A DNA stretch of 64,000 nucleotides from Ostrinia nubilalis. Its lineage: Eukaryota; Arthropoda; Insecta; Lepidoptera; Crambidae. Shown one piece after another: positions 10,393 to 21,200 of the stretch. Position 1 is the stretch's first letter. Every line of letters begins with the position of its first letter. The stretch lies in assembly GCF_963855985.1 (NCBI RefSeq), contig NC_087118.1, positions 2,790,001 through 2,854,000 on the forward strand. Direction: 5' to 3'. A program made the position numbers and the translations under genes. The notes under the pieces were generated by a model. That model was not told the origin of the DNA and searched no databases. It worked only from the letters and a program-made list of their open reading frames with translations.

Positions 10393-10599
10393 CTATCATC
10401 TATCTATCTATATAAATAAAAATGAATTGATGTTCGTTAGTCTGATTATAACTCGAGAACGACTGGGCCGATTGAGCTGATTTTGGTTTTAAAATGTTTG
10501 TCGTAGTCCAGGTCTAAACGGTGAGTAAATACGCGCGCGATATTGTTTTTCTGTGACAGACAAAATTCCACGCGGGCGAAGCCGCGGGCGGAAAGCTAG
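10393..10599 (+). mobile_element. Helitron-like element, LEP1-type
   Basis: Lepidopteran non-autonomous Helitron. It has an aaccgattttgatgaaattt-type middle in diverged form (ggccgattgagctgatttt), then acgcgcgcgat and tctgtgacagacaaaattcc, and the 3' hairpin cgcgggcgaagccgcgggcg followed by aaagCTAG and T. It begins essentially where the preceding family B element ends. The 5' terminus lies in a TATC microsatellite, so the start is approximate. Confidence 0.7.
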
Positions 10600-10673
10600 T
10601 ATCACATAATTCGTTGATATACAGGGTGGAAACGATAAGTGATCTCACTCCATTATTTCTAAACTATACAAGA

Positions 10674-10885
10674 TGTTAATTGGTAGGTTTTGATGGAATA
10701 TATCAATGAAATTGAGATTTTCTGATGCACATTTATTGCAAATACGAACACTGTTCCTAGACCACAGTAATAGAGTGACTTTTTTTTTTTATTACATAGA
10801 CAATATTTTATTGCTCTATGACCAAACCATTCATCAACATACAGCCAAGAGCAATATTCTAAATAAAATTATTATATACTTAACA
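10674..10885 (-). repeat. copia 3' LTR
   Basis: Near-identical to 15122-15335 and bounded by TGTTAA and TTAACA. The target duplication CAAGA lies at 10669-10673. Confidence 0.95.
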
Positions 10886-10896
10886 CCCTCTCTATA
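10886..10896 (-). promoter_or_regulatory. Polypurine tract for plus-strand priming
   Basis: On the minus strand, AGAGAGGG lies immediately upstream of the 3' LTR, the expected position of a retrotransposon polypurine tract. Confidence 0.8.
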
Positions 10897-10947
10897 ATTT
10901 TAATTTCCACATACTGTTACTATGTGTAAAATGAAAATCTGTTTACA

Positions 10948-11815
10948 TTAATACTTAGACAAAAAATGATCTCTTAAAAATACAAATGTTTGAGTTGGTA
11001 AAGATTTTGTTAAAATGTCTGCTAATTGATTGGAACTGGAAATATAATTAATTTTTAATATGCCTTCTTCTACCTTCTCTCTTATAAAGTTATATTTGAC
11101 ATCTATGTGCTTAGTTCTTTTGTGATAGATAGGATTATTTATCAACTTTATTGCACTTTGGTTATCTACGTGCAGGGTTATACAATCATACATTTCACCT
11201 AGGTCAGATAACATTTGTTTCAACCACATAACTTCCTTAGCAGACTCACTAGCAGCTACAAATTCAGCTTCTGTTGTAGAGAGGGCAATAGTCTTTTGTT
11301 TTTGACTAGACCAAGTGATTGGTCCTCCATTCAATAAGAAAATGTATCCAGTAGTAGACTTCCTAGTGTCTAAGTCACTTGCAAAATCTGAATCAGAATA
11401 TCCTGTAAGACTGCTGCTCTCTCCATAAGAAATACATAAATCTTTTGTATCAATTAAGTATCTTACAATGCGTTTCGCGGCATTTACATGTTGTCTTTTA
11501 GGACTGTTTACATATCTGCTCAACAAGTTTACTATAAAACTGATGTCTGGTCGTGACACAGAACATAAGAACAACAGTGAACCTATTAGTTCTCTATACG
11601 GAAAGTTTACAATTTCTTCATCTAGATTTTTAGAGATTGTTACATTTACATCAGATGGGGTTTTTACAGGATTAGCATCATTCATGTTAAATCTTTTTAT
11701 GATCTGTTCTATATAATTTCTTTGATGAATGATAATGTGATTATTATCTTTTATTATTTGCATACCCACAAAATAAGTTAAATTTAATTATTTAATTTTA
11801 AAAGCTTGTTTCAAA
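10948..11815 (-). pseudogene. copia Pol, RT tail and RNase H
   Basis: Continues the polyprotein after the Helitron. It reads a YFVGMQI-type RT tail, LIGSLLFLCSVSRPDISF, TTGYIFLLNGGPITWSSQKQ, ALSTTEAEFVAASESAKE (RNase H acidic residues), HVDNQSAIKLI, RTKHIDVKYNFIRE and the terminal LADILTKSLP block, ending at 10948. In the same frame, just before TYFVGMQI, there is a TAA and a codon fewer than related elements have. RNase H acts in the cytoplasmic capsid to remove RNA from the hybrid during reverse transcription. Confidence 0.9.
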
Positions 11816-12048
11816 TCCCAACTAATATTATAAATGCGAAAGTAACTCTGTCTGTCTGTCTGTCTGTTACGCTTTCCCGCTTAAACCTCGCAACCGATTT
11901 TGATGAAATTTGGCATAGAGATAGTTTGAGTCCCGGGAAAGAACATAGGATAGTTTTTATCCCGGTTTTTGAAACAGGGACGCGCGCGATAAAGTTTTTC
12001 TGTGACAGACAAAATTCCACGCGGGCGAAGCCGCGGGCGGAAAGCTAG
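11816..12048 (+). mobile_element. LEP1-type Helitron inside copia
   Basis: A 233 bp non-autonomous Helitron starting TCCCAACTAATATTATAAAT, with a TCTG run, accgattttgatgaaatttg and the 3' hairpin cgcgggcgaagccgcgggcg plus aaagCTAG. It sits between A and T with no target duplication, as Helitrons do. The copia frame is continuous across the site once the insert is ignored. Confidence 0.9.
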
Positions 12049-14651
12049 TAGACTATAATTTGTTTTATCAGGTCTTCACTTGAGGAGACCACAAGACAGT
12101 CATCTACAAAAATTAATAAGTAAATTTTTATGCCATTAAATTCTCCTACATATATACAATTGTCTGCCTGTGACTGTGTAAAACCATAATCTTTTAGAAA
12201 ATTAGTGAACTTTTTATTCCAACATCTGGATGCTTGCTTAAGGCCGTAGAGAGCTTTATTCAATTTTAAAATATAATCATTACTCACTGACACTCCCTCT
12301 GGGACTTCTAAATATATGTCCTCATCCAGATTACCATTTAGAAAAGCTGTTTTGACATCGAACTGTTGAATTGCAAAATTGTATTTAGCTGCGAGAGATA
12401 GAATAATTCTAATGGAATCATACCTGATAGTTGGTGAAAATATTTCTTCATAGTCAATGCCCTTTACTTGCCTGAACCCACGTGCACATAAACGAGCTTT
12501 ATACCTTGTTACCTCTTCATTTTCATCTCTTTTTATGGCAAAGACCCACTTGGCAGATAAGGTTCTTTGGTTTGTTCTTTTGACAGCAGTCCAGGTCTTA
12601 TTGTCTTCATATGCTTCAAGTTCTTCATTGACAGCTTTAGACCACTTATCTTTTTGGGAATCCCTCATGGCCTCTTCATATGTGGATGGCACTGTAAATT
12701 CCACAAAGTTTGCTTCATAATTTCTATTATATCGAGGTCTTAGATTTATTTCTCTTTGTTCTATGTCTTCTATCTCTTGAGATGGTTCATAACTGGGATC
12801 ATCGTCTTCTTGACAGCTGTGCAAACTTTCAACTGAGTTTTCTAATGTCGATGAAGTGTCATTGGGATCGTGTACTTGTGTGTCTTCTTGAGTTTTGTCA
12901 TCTTCTTCATCTACTAAAATTTTTGATATATTTCTTCTCATTTCAGGTGCTTTGTCTTCGTCGAAAATTACATTTCTTGATATTTTTATTTGTTTATTCC
13001 TTGTATTGAACATTCTGTAATTGTTGTTGTCGTATCCTACTAATATCATTTTCTCACTCTTCTTCTCTAGTTTCTTTCTTAGTTGGTCTGGTATGTGTAC
13101 ATATCCTTCGCTTCCAAACACCCGCACATGATCCAATTGAGGTTTTACACCAGTCCATGACTCAAAAGGTGTTTTATTGGGAGATTGACTTGAAGAAGTC
13201 CTGTTGAGTAGATATACTGCTGTATTGACAGCTTCTGCCCATAAGTATAATGGGACATCTCGAGCATATAACATAGAGCGAGCACTCTCTACTATGGTTC
13301 GAAACTCCCTCTCTGCACGTCCGTTCTGTTCTGGAGTGTAGGGTGCTGTGAGCTCATGTGTTATGCCTTCTTTCTCCATGTATTCCTTAAATGCAGTATT
13401 GACATATTCCTTTCCGTTATCGGTGTGTAAGATTTTGACACTGTGCATGTATTTGTTCTTGATCATGGCATTATAGATTTTAAAATAATCTAATACATCA
13501 CTTTTATTTCTCATAAAATACACACATCTGTAGCTAGTCTTGGCATCTTTGAATAACACGAAGTATCTCATACCTTGTATTGATGTCTGACTCATTGGGC
13601 CGCATACATCGCTATACACCAGATCACCTGGCTGTATTTCACTTCTTGAAGATTTTCGAAACGGTAGCCGATGTTGTTTACCATAAGCACATGCTTCACA
13701 GGTGTAGTTTTCTTCTGCATTGCCTTTTATTTTCAAACCTTCAGCCACATTGTTAACATTCATGTTTTTGATTTCTTTCAAATTTATGTGACCCAATCTT
13801 TCATGCCACTTTCTAATGTCAATATTGTCTTGTACTAAATTGCATTTTGCAGGAATTACTGGCTTAATATTCAATTCATATAGGTTATTTGTTTTTATTT
13901 CTGCACTCATTACCACTTCTTTGTTCAAATAAATTAATGCACTATTTCCTTTCTTTGTAATTGAATAACCTTGACGCATTATTACACCCTCGGAAAATAA
14001 ATTTCTTCTTAGACTTGGAACAAAAAGTACATCATTCAATATTCCTGAATGCCATTTTCCATTCACATATCTTTCTATCATTATTCTTCCAATTCCACAT
14101 ACTTCAACCACATGTTCATTTCCGAGAGTCAATGTCTTTTGATTGCATTCCTTCAAGTCCAAAAATATGTCTCTTTTGTAGGTTATATGAGCTGAAGCGC
14201 CACTGTCTAAGATCCAAATATTCTGATCACTTAACTCAATCTTGTTTTCTATATTAAATGCCAGCATATTATCAGGCTTCCTTGTAAACCTTTTTGGTGC
14301 TCGACATTCCTTAGCAAAGTGACCTCTCTTTCCACAATTATAACACTCGAAGCGATGTTTGTTATTTTTGTTTTGTTTTGGACCATCACTATTGTGTTCA
14401 TTTGTTTTTGATTGTCCTTTGCCTTTAGAATTTGTAACTAACAAGGCAGTTTCTTGCTCTTCCTCACAAGTTAAACTTGCTTCTTCATCAAGTAGACGGG
14501 CAGTCAAATTGATGATATTTTGCTTTGAAGGATCTAATGACAACCACGCTTGTCGAAGAGTTCTATACTTTGCAGGCAAAGTACCAAGTATTTTTGTCAT
14601 GATGGCTGTATCACTCACGATTTCCCCACTTTCTTTCAACTGCTTGGCCAA
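12049..14651 (-). pseudogene. copia Gag-Pol: zinc knuckle, protease, integrase, RT
   Basis: One long frame of about 868 residues. From its first Met: Gag C-terminus; CCHC zinc knuckle CYNCGKRGHFAKEC (about 103-116); protease DSGA (about 149-152); integrase zinc region KWHERLGHINL...CEAC; integrase core SDVCGP, HTDNGKEY and PEQNGRAEREF (D, D, E); then RT with AKWVFAIKRDE, QFDVKTAFLNG, LYGLKQASRCW and the catalytic FVDD (LLIFVDDCLVV) near the end. The frame is cut by the Helitron at 12048. The true Gag start lies upstream in another frame because of a 1-nt change. Confidence 0.93.
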
Positions 14652-15019
14652 GTTTTCAATTTTGGAAATGTGTTGAGCAATAGTGTCACTAGGAGTTTGT
14701 ACATTTTGTATTGATAAAACCTTTCTTGAATAATCATCTTGTTCAATTCACTTTTTTGTTCGTAAATTGATTCTAGTTTCAACATAATTTCACTTGCAGT
14801 TTCACAGTTCTCTATCAAAGTTATTTGTTTCAAGTCCATGTTTGAGGTTATTATGAACATGGCCATTCCGTCATTTTTCATCCAAGTAGTACTGTCTCCT
14901 TCTGGCTTTCTTTCAGTTATATCAATACCCTTGGCTTTTAGAGCAGACTTGATCTGGAATTTCCATTGACGGAAATTATTTCCGTCGAATTTTTCCACAC
15001 TCATTGAGCGCGTGTCCAT
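14636..15019 (-). pseudogene. copia Gag N-terminus
   Basis: Starts MDTRSMSVEKFDGNNFRQWK and reads KSALKAKGIDI, NCETASEIMLKLESIYEQKS and MIIQERFYQYKM, the usual copia Gag (UBN2-type) N-terminus. After YKMYK it leaves the Gag frame because of a single-base change; the frame beginning MAKQLKESGEIV continues Gag. It would assemble the virus-like particle. Confidence 0.9.
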
Positions 15020-15109
15020 TTTGGAGGTTATGACTCTGCAGTTTTCACACTATTTGACTAAATACGAAGTTATTGTTTTCCACTGATCTTCAATTTCCAG
15101 AGATTTCCT

Positions 15110-15121
15110 GGGCCCATAACC
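15110..15121 (-). promoter_or_regulatory. Primer-binding site, tRNA-iMet type
   Basis: On the minus strand the 5' LTR is followed at once by GGTTATGGGCCCAGG, which resembles the initiator-Met tRNA internal segment used by Drosophila copia. Confidence 0.75.
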
Positions 15122-15335
15122 TGTTAATTGGTAGGTTTTGATGGAATATATCAATGAAATTGAGATTTTCTGATGCACATTTATTGCAAGTACGAACACT
15201 GTTCCTAGACTACAGTAATAGAGTGACTTTTTTTTTTTTTATTACATAGACAATATTTTATTGCTCTATGACCAAACCATTCATCAACATACAGCCAAGA
15301 GCAATATTCTAAATAAAATTATTATATACTTAACA
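15122..15335 (-). repeat. copia 5' LTR
   Basis: Partner of 10674-10885. Target duplication CAAGA follows at 15336-15340. It contains an A/T-rich promoter region and a long T run on the plus strand. Confidence 0.95.
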
Positions 15336-15955
15336 CAAGATATCCAAAAACTGGTTACTGATCCTGAAAGTCCTTCACGAGCTCTATCCAACGGTACCAA
15401 TAATAGGTTACAAAATAAACTGGATCTATCCTAAAATTCAATGTTTGCAGCTTCCATACATTTAGTAAAACCAAATAATATTAAAAACTATACAAGATAT
15501 CCAAAAGCTGGTTACTGATCCTGAAAGTGCTTCACGAGCTCTATCCAACGGTACCAATAATAAGTTGAAAAACAAACTGGATCTATCCGAAAATTCAAAG
15601 TTTCCAGCATCCATACATTTAGTACTGCCACAGTCATATAACAATATTATAGGAAGTAAAGCCTAAAACCAATGATTTCCATGAATAATTTTAAATAAAA
15701 ATGCAATTTACGTGTTCATTTTAAGTGTTTATTATTTAATAAAAAAAAATACACTTCTAATATTGTGTGGCTGGCATACATTTAATATGGAAGCTGAAAA
15801 CATTGAATTTTCGGATAGATCGAGTTAATTCTGTAACCTATTACTGATACCGTTTGAAAGAGCTCGTGAAGCACTTTCAGGATCATTAACCAGTTTTTCG
15901 ATATCTTGTATAGTTTAGAAATAATCGAGTGAGATCACTTATCGTTTCCACCCTG

Positions 15956-16164
15956 TATACTAAAAATAACGTTGGACCCAGCACACTGCCTTGGGGCACT
16001 CCATAATTTACAGTGTGTTCGGAGCTCATTTCCGACCCCACCCCGACTCGAGACCTCCGATTACTGAGATAATTTTCAAGCAGTTTAAGCGGTGTACCTC
16101 TAATACCTACTTTATTAAAACTGCGTATGAGAATAGGTATTGAGACCGTATCGAACGTTTTTTA
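15956..16164 (-). pseudogene. LINE copy 2, RT middle segment
   Basis: Minus strand: AFDTVSIPILIRSFNKVGIRG (motif A aspartate), PLKLLENYLSNRRSRV, then VNYGVPQGSVLGPTLFLV at the MITE junction. It is continuous in frame with 17891-18229 across the poly-A-targeted insertion and with INELCD at 10601-10621 across the MITE. Confidence 0.85.
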
Positions 16165-17288
16165 GGGTTCCGTACCTCAAAAGGAAAAAACGGAACCCTT
16201 ATAGGATCACTTTGTTGTCCGTCTGTCTGTCTGTCCCTGTCTCTGTGACCCTTTATCTCAAGAACGCGTAGATGTATCAAGCTGAAATTCACATAAAATA
16301 CTCAGGTCTATTGTCCCTTTAAGCTGTGAAAATATCAAACTTCTAAGCCAAGCCAATCAAAAGATACAGCCGATTATGTCGATATTTTCAACAAATATCC
16401 GACACTCGCAAAGGAATCAAAACCTACAGGATACTTCCCGTAAACTCAGAATCTTGAAATTTGGCATGAAGCATTGTCATATAATGCAAATATAGGAAAA
16501 ATTGCGAAAATCACATTTTTTTAGTTATATTATATAATAAAAATATTTTAATAAAATGAAACTTACTACCTTATTTCTCACGAACGAATAAAGTTATGAA
16601 ACTGAAATTTATACCAAATACCTAGGTCTATTGTCCCTTTAGGCAGTGAAAAAATCAAACTTCTAAGTTAACGCGATCAAAAGATACAGCAGTTTATACC
16701 GACACCATTGACGAATTTCCGTCACACGCTAGGGAATCAAAACCTACAAGGTACTTCCCGTGAACTCAGAATCTTGAAATTCGGCACGAAGCAACGTTGT
16801 ATAGTACAGATAAAGGAAAAATTGCCAAAATGATAAATTTGAAGTCACAAAATATGAAAATATTATTTTTGCTTATATGACATAAAATATTTTTTTAATA
16901 ATTATAAACTTACTACCTACCCTTTTTCACATGAACGCGTAGAGATATTAAAGTTGAAATTCATATCAAACACTTCTTAAATCTAATTGCCTCTAAACTG
17001 TGAAAAATTCTAAATCAACGCAAAAATTCAAAACGCTGAGGTAGGTCTAGGTACCTACCTATAATCATACCGCATATTTTGAAATTCGCCACTACTCGCA
17101 ACGGAATCAAAACTTAAAGACTACTACGATATCTAGTAAGTAATTTCATTTAATCTATCTATATCTATACTTATAATAAATCTGTAGAGAGGTCAATTCT
17201 GTACATGAAATATAATATTTTAAAAATAACTATCAGGGGGTGATTAGTGATCGATACTGATGCCAAAAATGCAATCAGTAAAATTTTT

Positions 17289-17323
<35 letters not shown>

Positions 17324-17890
17324 TATCTTTATAGAAACAAAAACTACTTGACGGATTTTAACGAAACTTGGTACAATTATTCTTCATACTCCTGGGCAGG
17401 TTATAGTATACTTAGGAATTCCCACGGGAACAGGAATTAGCGGGAAAATCCTTTTGTATGAAAAATCTAAACCGCTTAAGTTATACGCTTGAAATTTGGT
17501 ATGTAGGTACCTTAGTAAACTTAAAGCTTAGTTACAACAAGGAATTCCCGAAATTTCCACGGGAACGGGAATTCGCGGGAAAATCCTTTTGTATGAAAAA
17601 TCTAAACCGCTTAAGTTAGACGCTTGAAATTTGGCATGCAGGTACCTTAGTAAACTTAAAGCTTAGTTACAACAGGATATTGCAAAATTCCCACGGGAAC
17701 GGGAGTTAGTGGGAAAAAACATTTGTATGAAATAATCTAAACCGCGTAAGATAGATGAAGGAGGTAAAACGGGATCCACGCGTACGAAGTCGCGGGCGGC
17801 CGCTAGTACGTCATAAATTGTAAACCGCTACGTTTGTACGGCGGAACCCTCGGTGTGCGAGTCCGACTCGCACTTGGCCGGTTTTTTTTT
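16165..17890 (+). mobile_element. Lepidoptera-type dispersed repeat (agggttccgtacc ... cttggccgg), class uncertain
   Basis: Starts after a T run with agggttccgtacctcaaaag and a GTCT microsatellite, holds internal duplicated segments (tcaaaacctacaaggtactt-like blocks near 16430 and 16740), and ends gcgagtccgactcgcacttg gccgg plus a T run. It is inserted in the A run of the LINE DLKKAF codons, so both sides end in T on the plus strand. A family B Helitron lies inside it. I recognise the termini as a widespread lepidopteran repeat but cannot name its class. Confidence 0.6.
17164..17806 (+). mobile_element. Helitron-like family B copy
   Basis: Starts TCTATACTTATAATAAATCT, carries the agggggtgattagtgatcg-like block, a (TGTC)n run at about 17290, several internal 135 bp-type units, and ends with the cgcgggcggccg hairpin and CTAG then T. 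It is inserted in the dispersed repeat. Confidence 0.85.
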
Positions 17891-18760
17891 TAAGTCTAGG
17901 AAGACAGCCAAACACTTATTCCCAGAATCAACGCTATCAACTATAGTGGAAGACAGCGCTATTACTGCGTCTTCAGTAGATAAGTTTTTACGGAAACCGT
18001 ATTGTGAAGCAGAAAGGATATTGAATTTAGAAAAGAAATTCACTAGTCTAGTATTTATCAGTTTTTCGATAATTTTTGCAACCACAGATATCACAGAGAT
18101 GGGTCTAAAATTTGATGGATCATCCTTAGCACCACTTTTATGTATGGGTGTAATTATAGTTTGTTTTAAGACCGTTAGAAACACACCAAGTTCAAAACAC
18201 CGATTTACAAGGTGTACTAATATAGGCACAATATCATTGCTGTTTTAGAAATCGTGTCGGGATTTTATCCCACCCCGGGGCGCTATTGGACTTCATAGAC
18301 AGGATAGTCGAGAGCATTTCATCAGAGTCTGTTTGAAACAAAGAGGCTGTTTGAGGGCAAATGACGAAGTCAAGGACATGTTTGAACTTTCATTTTCCTG
18401 TGTTAAGCAGATGTTAGCGTTGATATTTTCTGCCAATTTTTGACCGACGGTAGCAAAATAAGCGTTGACTGTATCCAGTGATTCTTTTGGAGAGCTGGCA
18501 ATATTTAAAAGCTTTGAGTTTTGGGATTTTGGAGGTTTACGCTGGGTAATATTATTTATGGTAGTAGTGTTTTAAGAGATTCCAAAGCTTTGTTAAAATT
18601 AATTGTCGTTTTAACTGTATTGAATTCATTAATATTTAGTTTTCTAAGGCAATTTTAGTAATGTCATGGAGTAGTCTGTTATTGTAGCATCAAGAACAGC
18701 AACGGTTGCCGTTTTATTTTGTTCTAAATTTACGCACGAACAAAGTTAACTCTAAACCGA
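17891..18760 (-). pseudogene. LINE copy 2, N-terminal RT part
   Basis: Minus strand: a linker of the type ESLDTVNAYFATVGQKLAE, then a frame starting MPILVHLVNRCFELGVFL, IITPIHKSG, PSNFRPISVISVVAKIIEKLI, SASQYGFRKNLSTEDAV and NKCLAVFLDLKK, where the dispersed repeat interrupts at the AAA codons. Upstream parts have stops. The endonuclease is not visible, so the copy is 5' truncated or cut by the element at about 18.77 kb. Confidence 0.85.
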
Positions 18761-18764
18761 AAAC

Positions 18765-20995
18765 CAACATAAAACTAGAAGTTAACAACGACACTATCAC
18801 TGATCCCAAACAGATAGGGTGCAACGGGGCGTCTTAGCTAGCTCAGTCTGACACCCCGCTGTTTTTAGTACTAAGTCCCAGTTCGCCTTATGCGATGAGG
18901 GATGTGTACCTATCCAGGATGCCTACAGGGAGATAGACCATGAAAACGCACAATCAATAACACAATGACACTTTGTATTTCTAGTTCCACAATGGTTCCT
19001 TATTCTAACTTCACTTACTCTAAGTTTATTATTATTACGAGCAACTACTTTACAGGTTATTTCACAATTACTAATTAATGGCAATGAAAAGAATAGCGAC
19101 GCGCCCGGTCCGCGTCCCGTTAACTAGCTTTCGTATCCGCGAGAGGGGCGGCGCCCTGTGCGAGGTTTAGCGAGTGTTAGTCTGGATACTTATAACTAGG
19201 GGGGTAGGATGTGGTCCGATTAGCTCGAGCCAGAGGCCGAAGCCCTCAGGTGAGCGCGACCACTGGGGAAAGGCGTTGGACCTACGTGGCGAGGGGTGTG
19301 AAGTTCAGGAAGGGTGGCAGCAGGATTGCTACCGCGGGTCGGGAATGAGTATCGCATGCACTACTCGGTAGGGATTAGAATAGGTAGGCTATCAGCGATA
19401 AAACGTCTCGAATCGACAATTAGATCACCGACCGAGTTATCGAGGTATCGAATCAGCGTCTTTCCATTCTATACATAGCCAGAACGCAAGGGTGTGAAAC
19501 TAATCGAGTATAGTTTGGATGTGACTTTTTTTACTAAGCTCCTCCAAACTATACACGACCAGTACGCATACGCTGCGTACTGCTCGCGTATACTTTGTAG
19601 TGACTTAGGTCAATTATCTTACTCCAAAATATACATCGTCAGTACGCATACGGACTAATCATGTATGTATTGTAATAAGTTCGCGATTACAATGTATACG
19701 CGAGTACTTAGTTGCATGCTCGTCATTTTGACTTATTTACCTCTCTTTCTATTACATATTAATTCATAACTGCGTGTCTACTTTAAACATTGAATCAATT
19801 TCGACACGTGCCATTGTTTTGATAAAGAGCTTTTTGGTGTTTCATATTCTGCCATAGAAAAGATATTTGTTTTGGGGCTGAATAACTCTTAAATTAAGAA
19901 TTATGTATGTCAAAATGATTTTTGTTCTTGAGATAAAATTACAATTAAATAAATAAAAATAAATATCCCTGGACATTTTACACTGCGCTTCTAGTCCCAA
20001 ACTAAGCAAAGCTTGTACTATGGGTACTAGATAACGGATATAAACATACTTAAATACTTTTTTTGTAAATACATACTTATTATACATAGAAGACACCCAG
20101 TCCAATACAAACAAATATCAAAATATGTTCATGCACACAAATTAATGTTTGTACTGTGCGGGAATCGAACCCGCTACCTCCGGAACAGTTATCAGTTTCG
20201 AACCACTACACCGAACGGTCGACAATTTTAGTTAATAATGCACGTTTAACTTTCTTCATTCACTCTCACTAATAAATAATTGGTATTTAATTTGAAATCT
20301 ACCTAATCAATTTAATTTCAGAAACCACTTACATTAGTGTTATAAATCTAGATTTATTATAATAATATGTAGATTCAGTAAAATAATAATATTTTATGTA
20401 ATAATTAATGAATTTAAAAATGGCATCACCGTACGTGATCTACATAGGTAGTTCTTATTTCTAATCTCGAGGACAAAGCACGAGCATAATATCTAATAAA
20501 TGTAATAATTTTAAATATAATTCCATATTTTATTAAATCAAATAAACTAAACACACTCTAGTCAACTGTAAGTGGTGTAGTATAGTTTGGAGCGAAGACG
20601 GAATCCATCCACGATTCAAACTATACACGATCAGTACGCAAAATTCGTGTATAGTTTGTAGTGACCGACTTACAAAGAGACACTCCAAAATATACACGAG
20701 CAGTTTCCTATGGGTGCGTTCTGGCCATGTATAGAACGGAAAGACGCATCGAATCAAGCCAGGTTAGTGGGAACAGTGTGGGTAGCAATTCGCTAGGGAC
20801 TCTGTGCAATGCAGCCGAGGGAACAATAGACGCGCGCGCGAACGTCTGGCTGTTGAAATGGCTCCCGAGCGAATGCTAGGCGCCCGCGGTCGCCGCCGTC
20901 TCTTATATTAGCTCGGTCCGTTCGGCGTGCGGCCGCGCAACCGTAGGGTTGTCAAAATCTCCGCGCTGGTTGCTAGGGCTGTCGATGCGTCGCGG
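18765..20995. mobile_element. Inverted-repeat element with repeated 'tatagtttg' motifs
   Basis: Arms near 19440-19740 and 20560-20770 are inverted copies: left cgtctttccattctatacat against right atgtatagaacggaaagacg. Both are followed by repeats of tatagtttggatgtgac, ccaaactatacacg and cagtacgcatac. The flanks are GC-rich with promoter-like density, but I could not fix the termini or a TSD. A SINE sits in the loop. Probably a non-autonomous DNA transposon; superfamily unknown. Confidence 0.45.
19925..20225 (-). mobile_element. tRNA-derived SINE
   Basis: On the minus strand the head reads gaccgttcggtgtagtggtt (A-box-like), with a B box in gcgggttcgaatcccgc. The body carries tatccgttatctagtaccca and caagctttgcttagtttggg, and it ends in an A/T-rich tail ttatttttatttatttaatt. 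The body layout matches lepidopteran tRNA-related SINEs. The acceptor stem does not pair, so it is not a functional tRNA. RNA polymerase III transcription from the internal boxes is expected from the family. Confidence 0.8.
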
Positions 20996-21004
20996 GGCGC
21001 GTCA

Positions 21005-21200
21005 CAAGGGGAAGATGGGTAACAGTGGATCGTGGGTCACAGTGAATCACTTTGCATAACTTTGTATGTATTGCACGCACACACTTACGCGCTTGTGTGT
21101 TTGATGACCTAGCGGTACCCCCCGCGCCTAACTAGTTGCTCGCAGTGTTTCGAAGCGGGAGGCCGCGCGGCGACTATCTCGAGACTAGGTAAGTACGAGA
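21005..21200 (+). mobile_element. pogo-2 left terminal and 5' leader region (probable)
   Basis: Contains ggggaagatgggtaacagtg gatc followed by gggtcacagtgaatcac. The same AACAGTGGATC / CACAGTGAATC motif recurs at 21398-21414, 31275 (inverted), 31309 and 31445, which are the subterminal repeats of the element whose transposase begins at 31.5 kb. A splice donor-like GTAAGTA lies at 21189. I could not find a TA duplication, so the exact terminus is tentative. Confidence 0.4.

Larger units (their letters stand above)
10674..15335 (-). mobile_element. Ty1/copia LTR retrotransposon, full length but disabled
   Basis: A 4.66 kb element on the minus strand bounded by 212-214 bp LTRs (TGTTAA...TTAACA) and flanked by the 5 bp target duplication CAAGA at 10669-10673 and 15336-15340. 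It holds Gag, protease, integrase, RT and RNase H in copia order. The LTRs differ at about two bases plus a T-run length, so insertion is recent. Lesions: a 1-nt frameshift in Gag near 14710, a LEP1-type Helitron inserted between RT and RNase H coding, and an in-frame TAA just downstream of that site. It cannot make a full polyprotein as it stands. Confidence 0.95.
10622..15955. mobile_element. TA-flanked MITE (CAGGGTGG termini) carrying a copia insertion
   Basis: The left end cagggtggaaacgataagtg and the right end cacttatcgtttccaccctg are exact inverted copies, flanked by TA on both sides (10620-10621 and 15956-15957). Without the copia element it is about 0.67 kb. Its left arm is partly duplicated in tandem (blocks near 15345 and 15497 both contain ctggttactgatcctgaaag). 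TIR and TSD fit Tc1/mariner-type MITEs. It interrupts LINE copy 2 between LFLV and YINELCD codons; removing it with one TA restores that frame. Confidence 0.85.

Noticed and set aside
20150..20225. A functional tRNA gene
   Set aside because: A and B boxes are good, but the acceptor stem does not pair and the SINE body follows; it is a tRNA-derived SINE head.
18765..20995. LTR retrotransposon with LTRs at 19.4 and 20.6 kb
   Set aside because: The similar segments are inverted, not direct, and there is no coding, primer site or polypurine tract.
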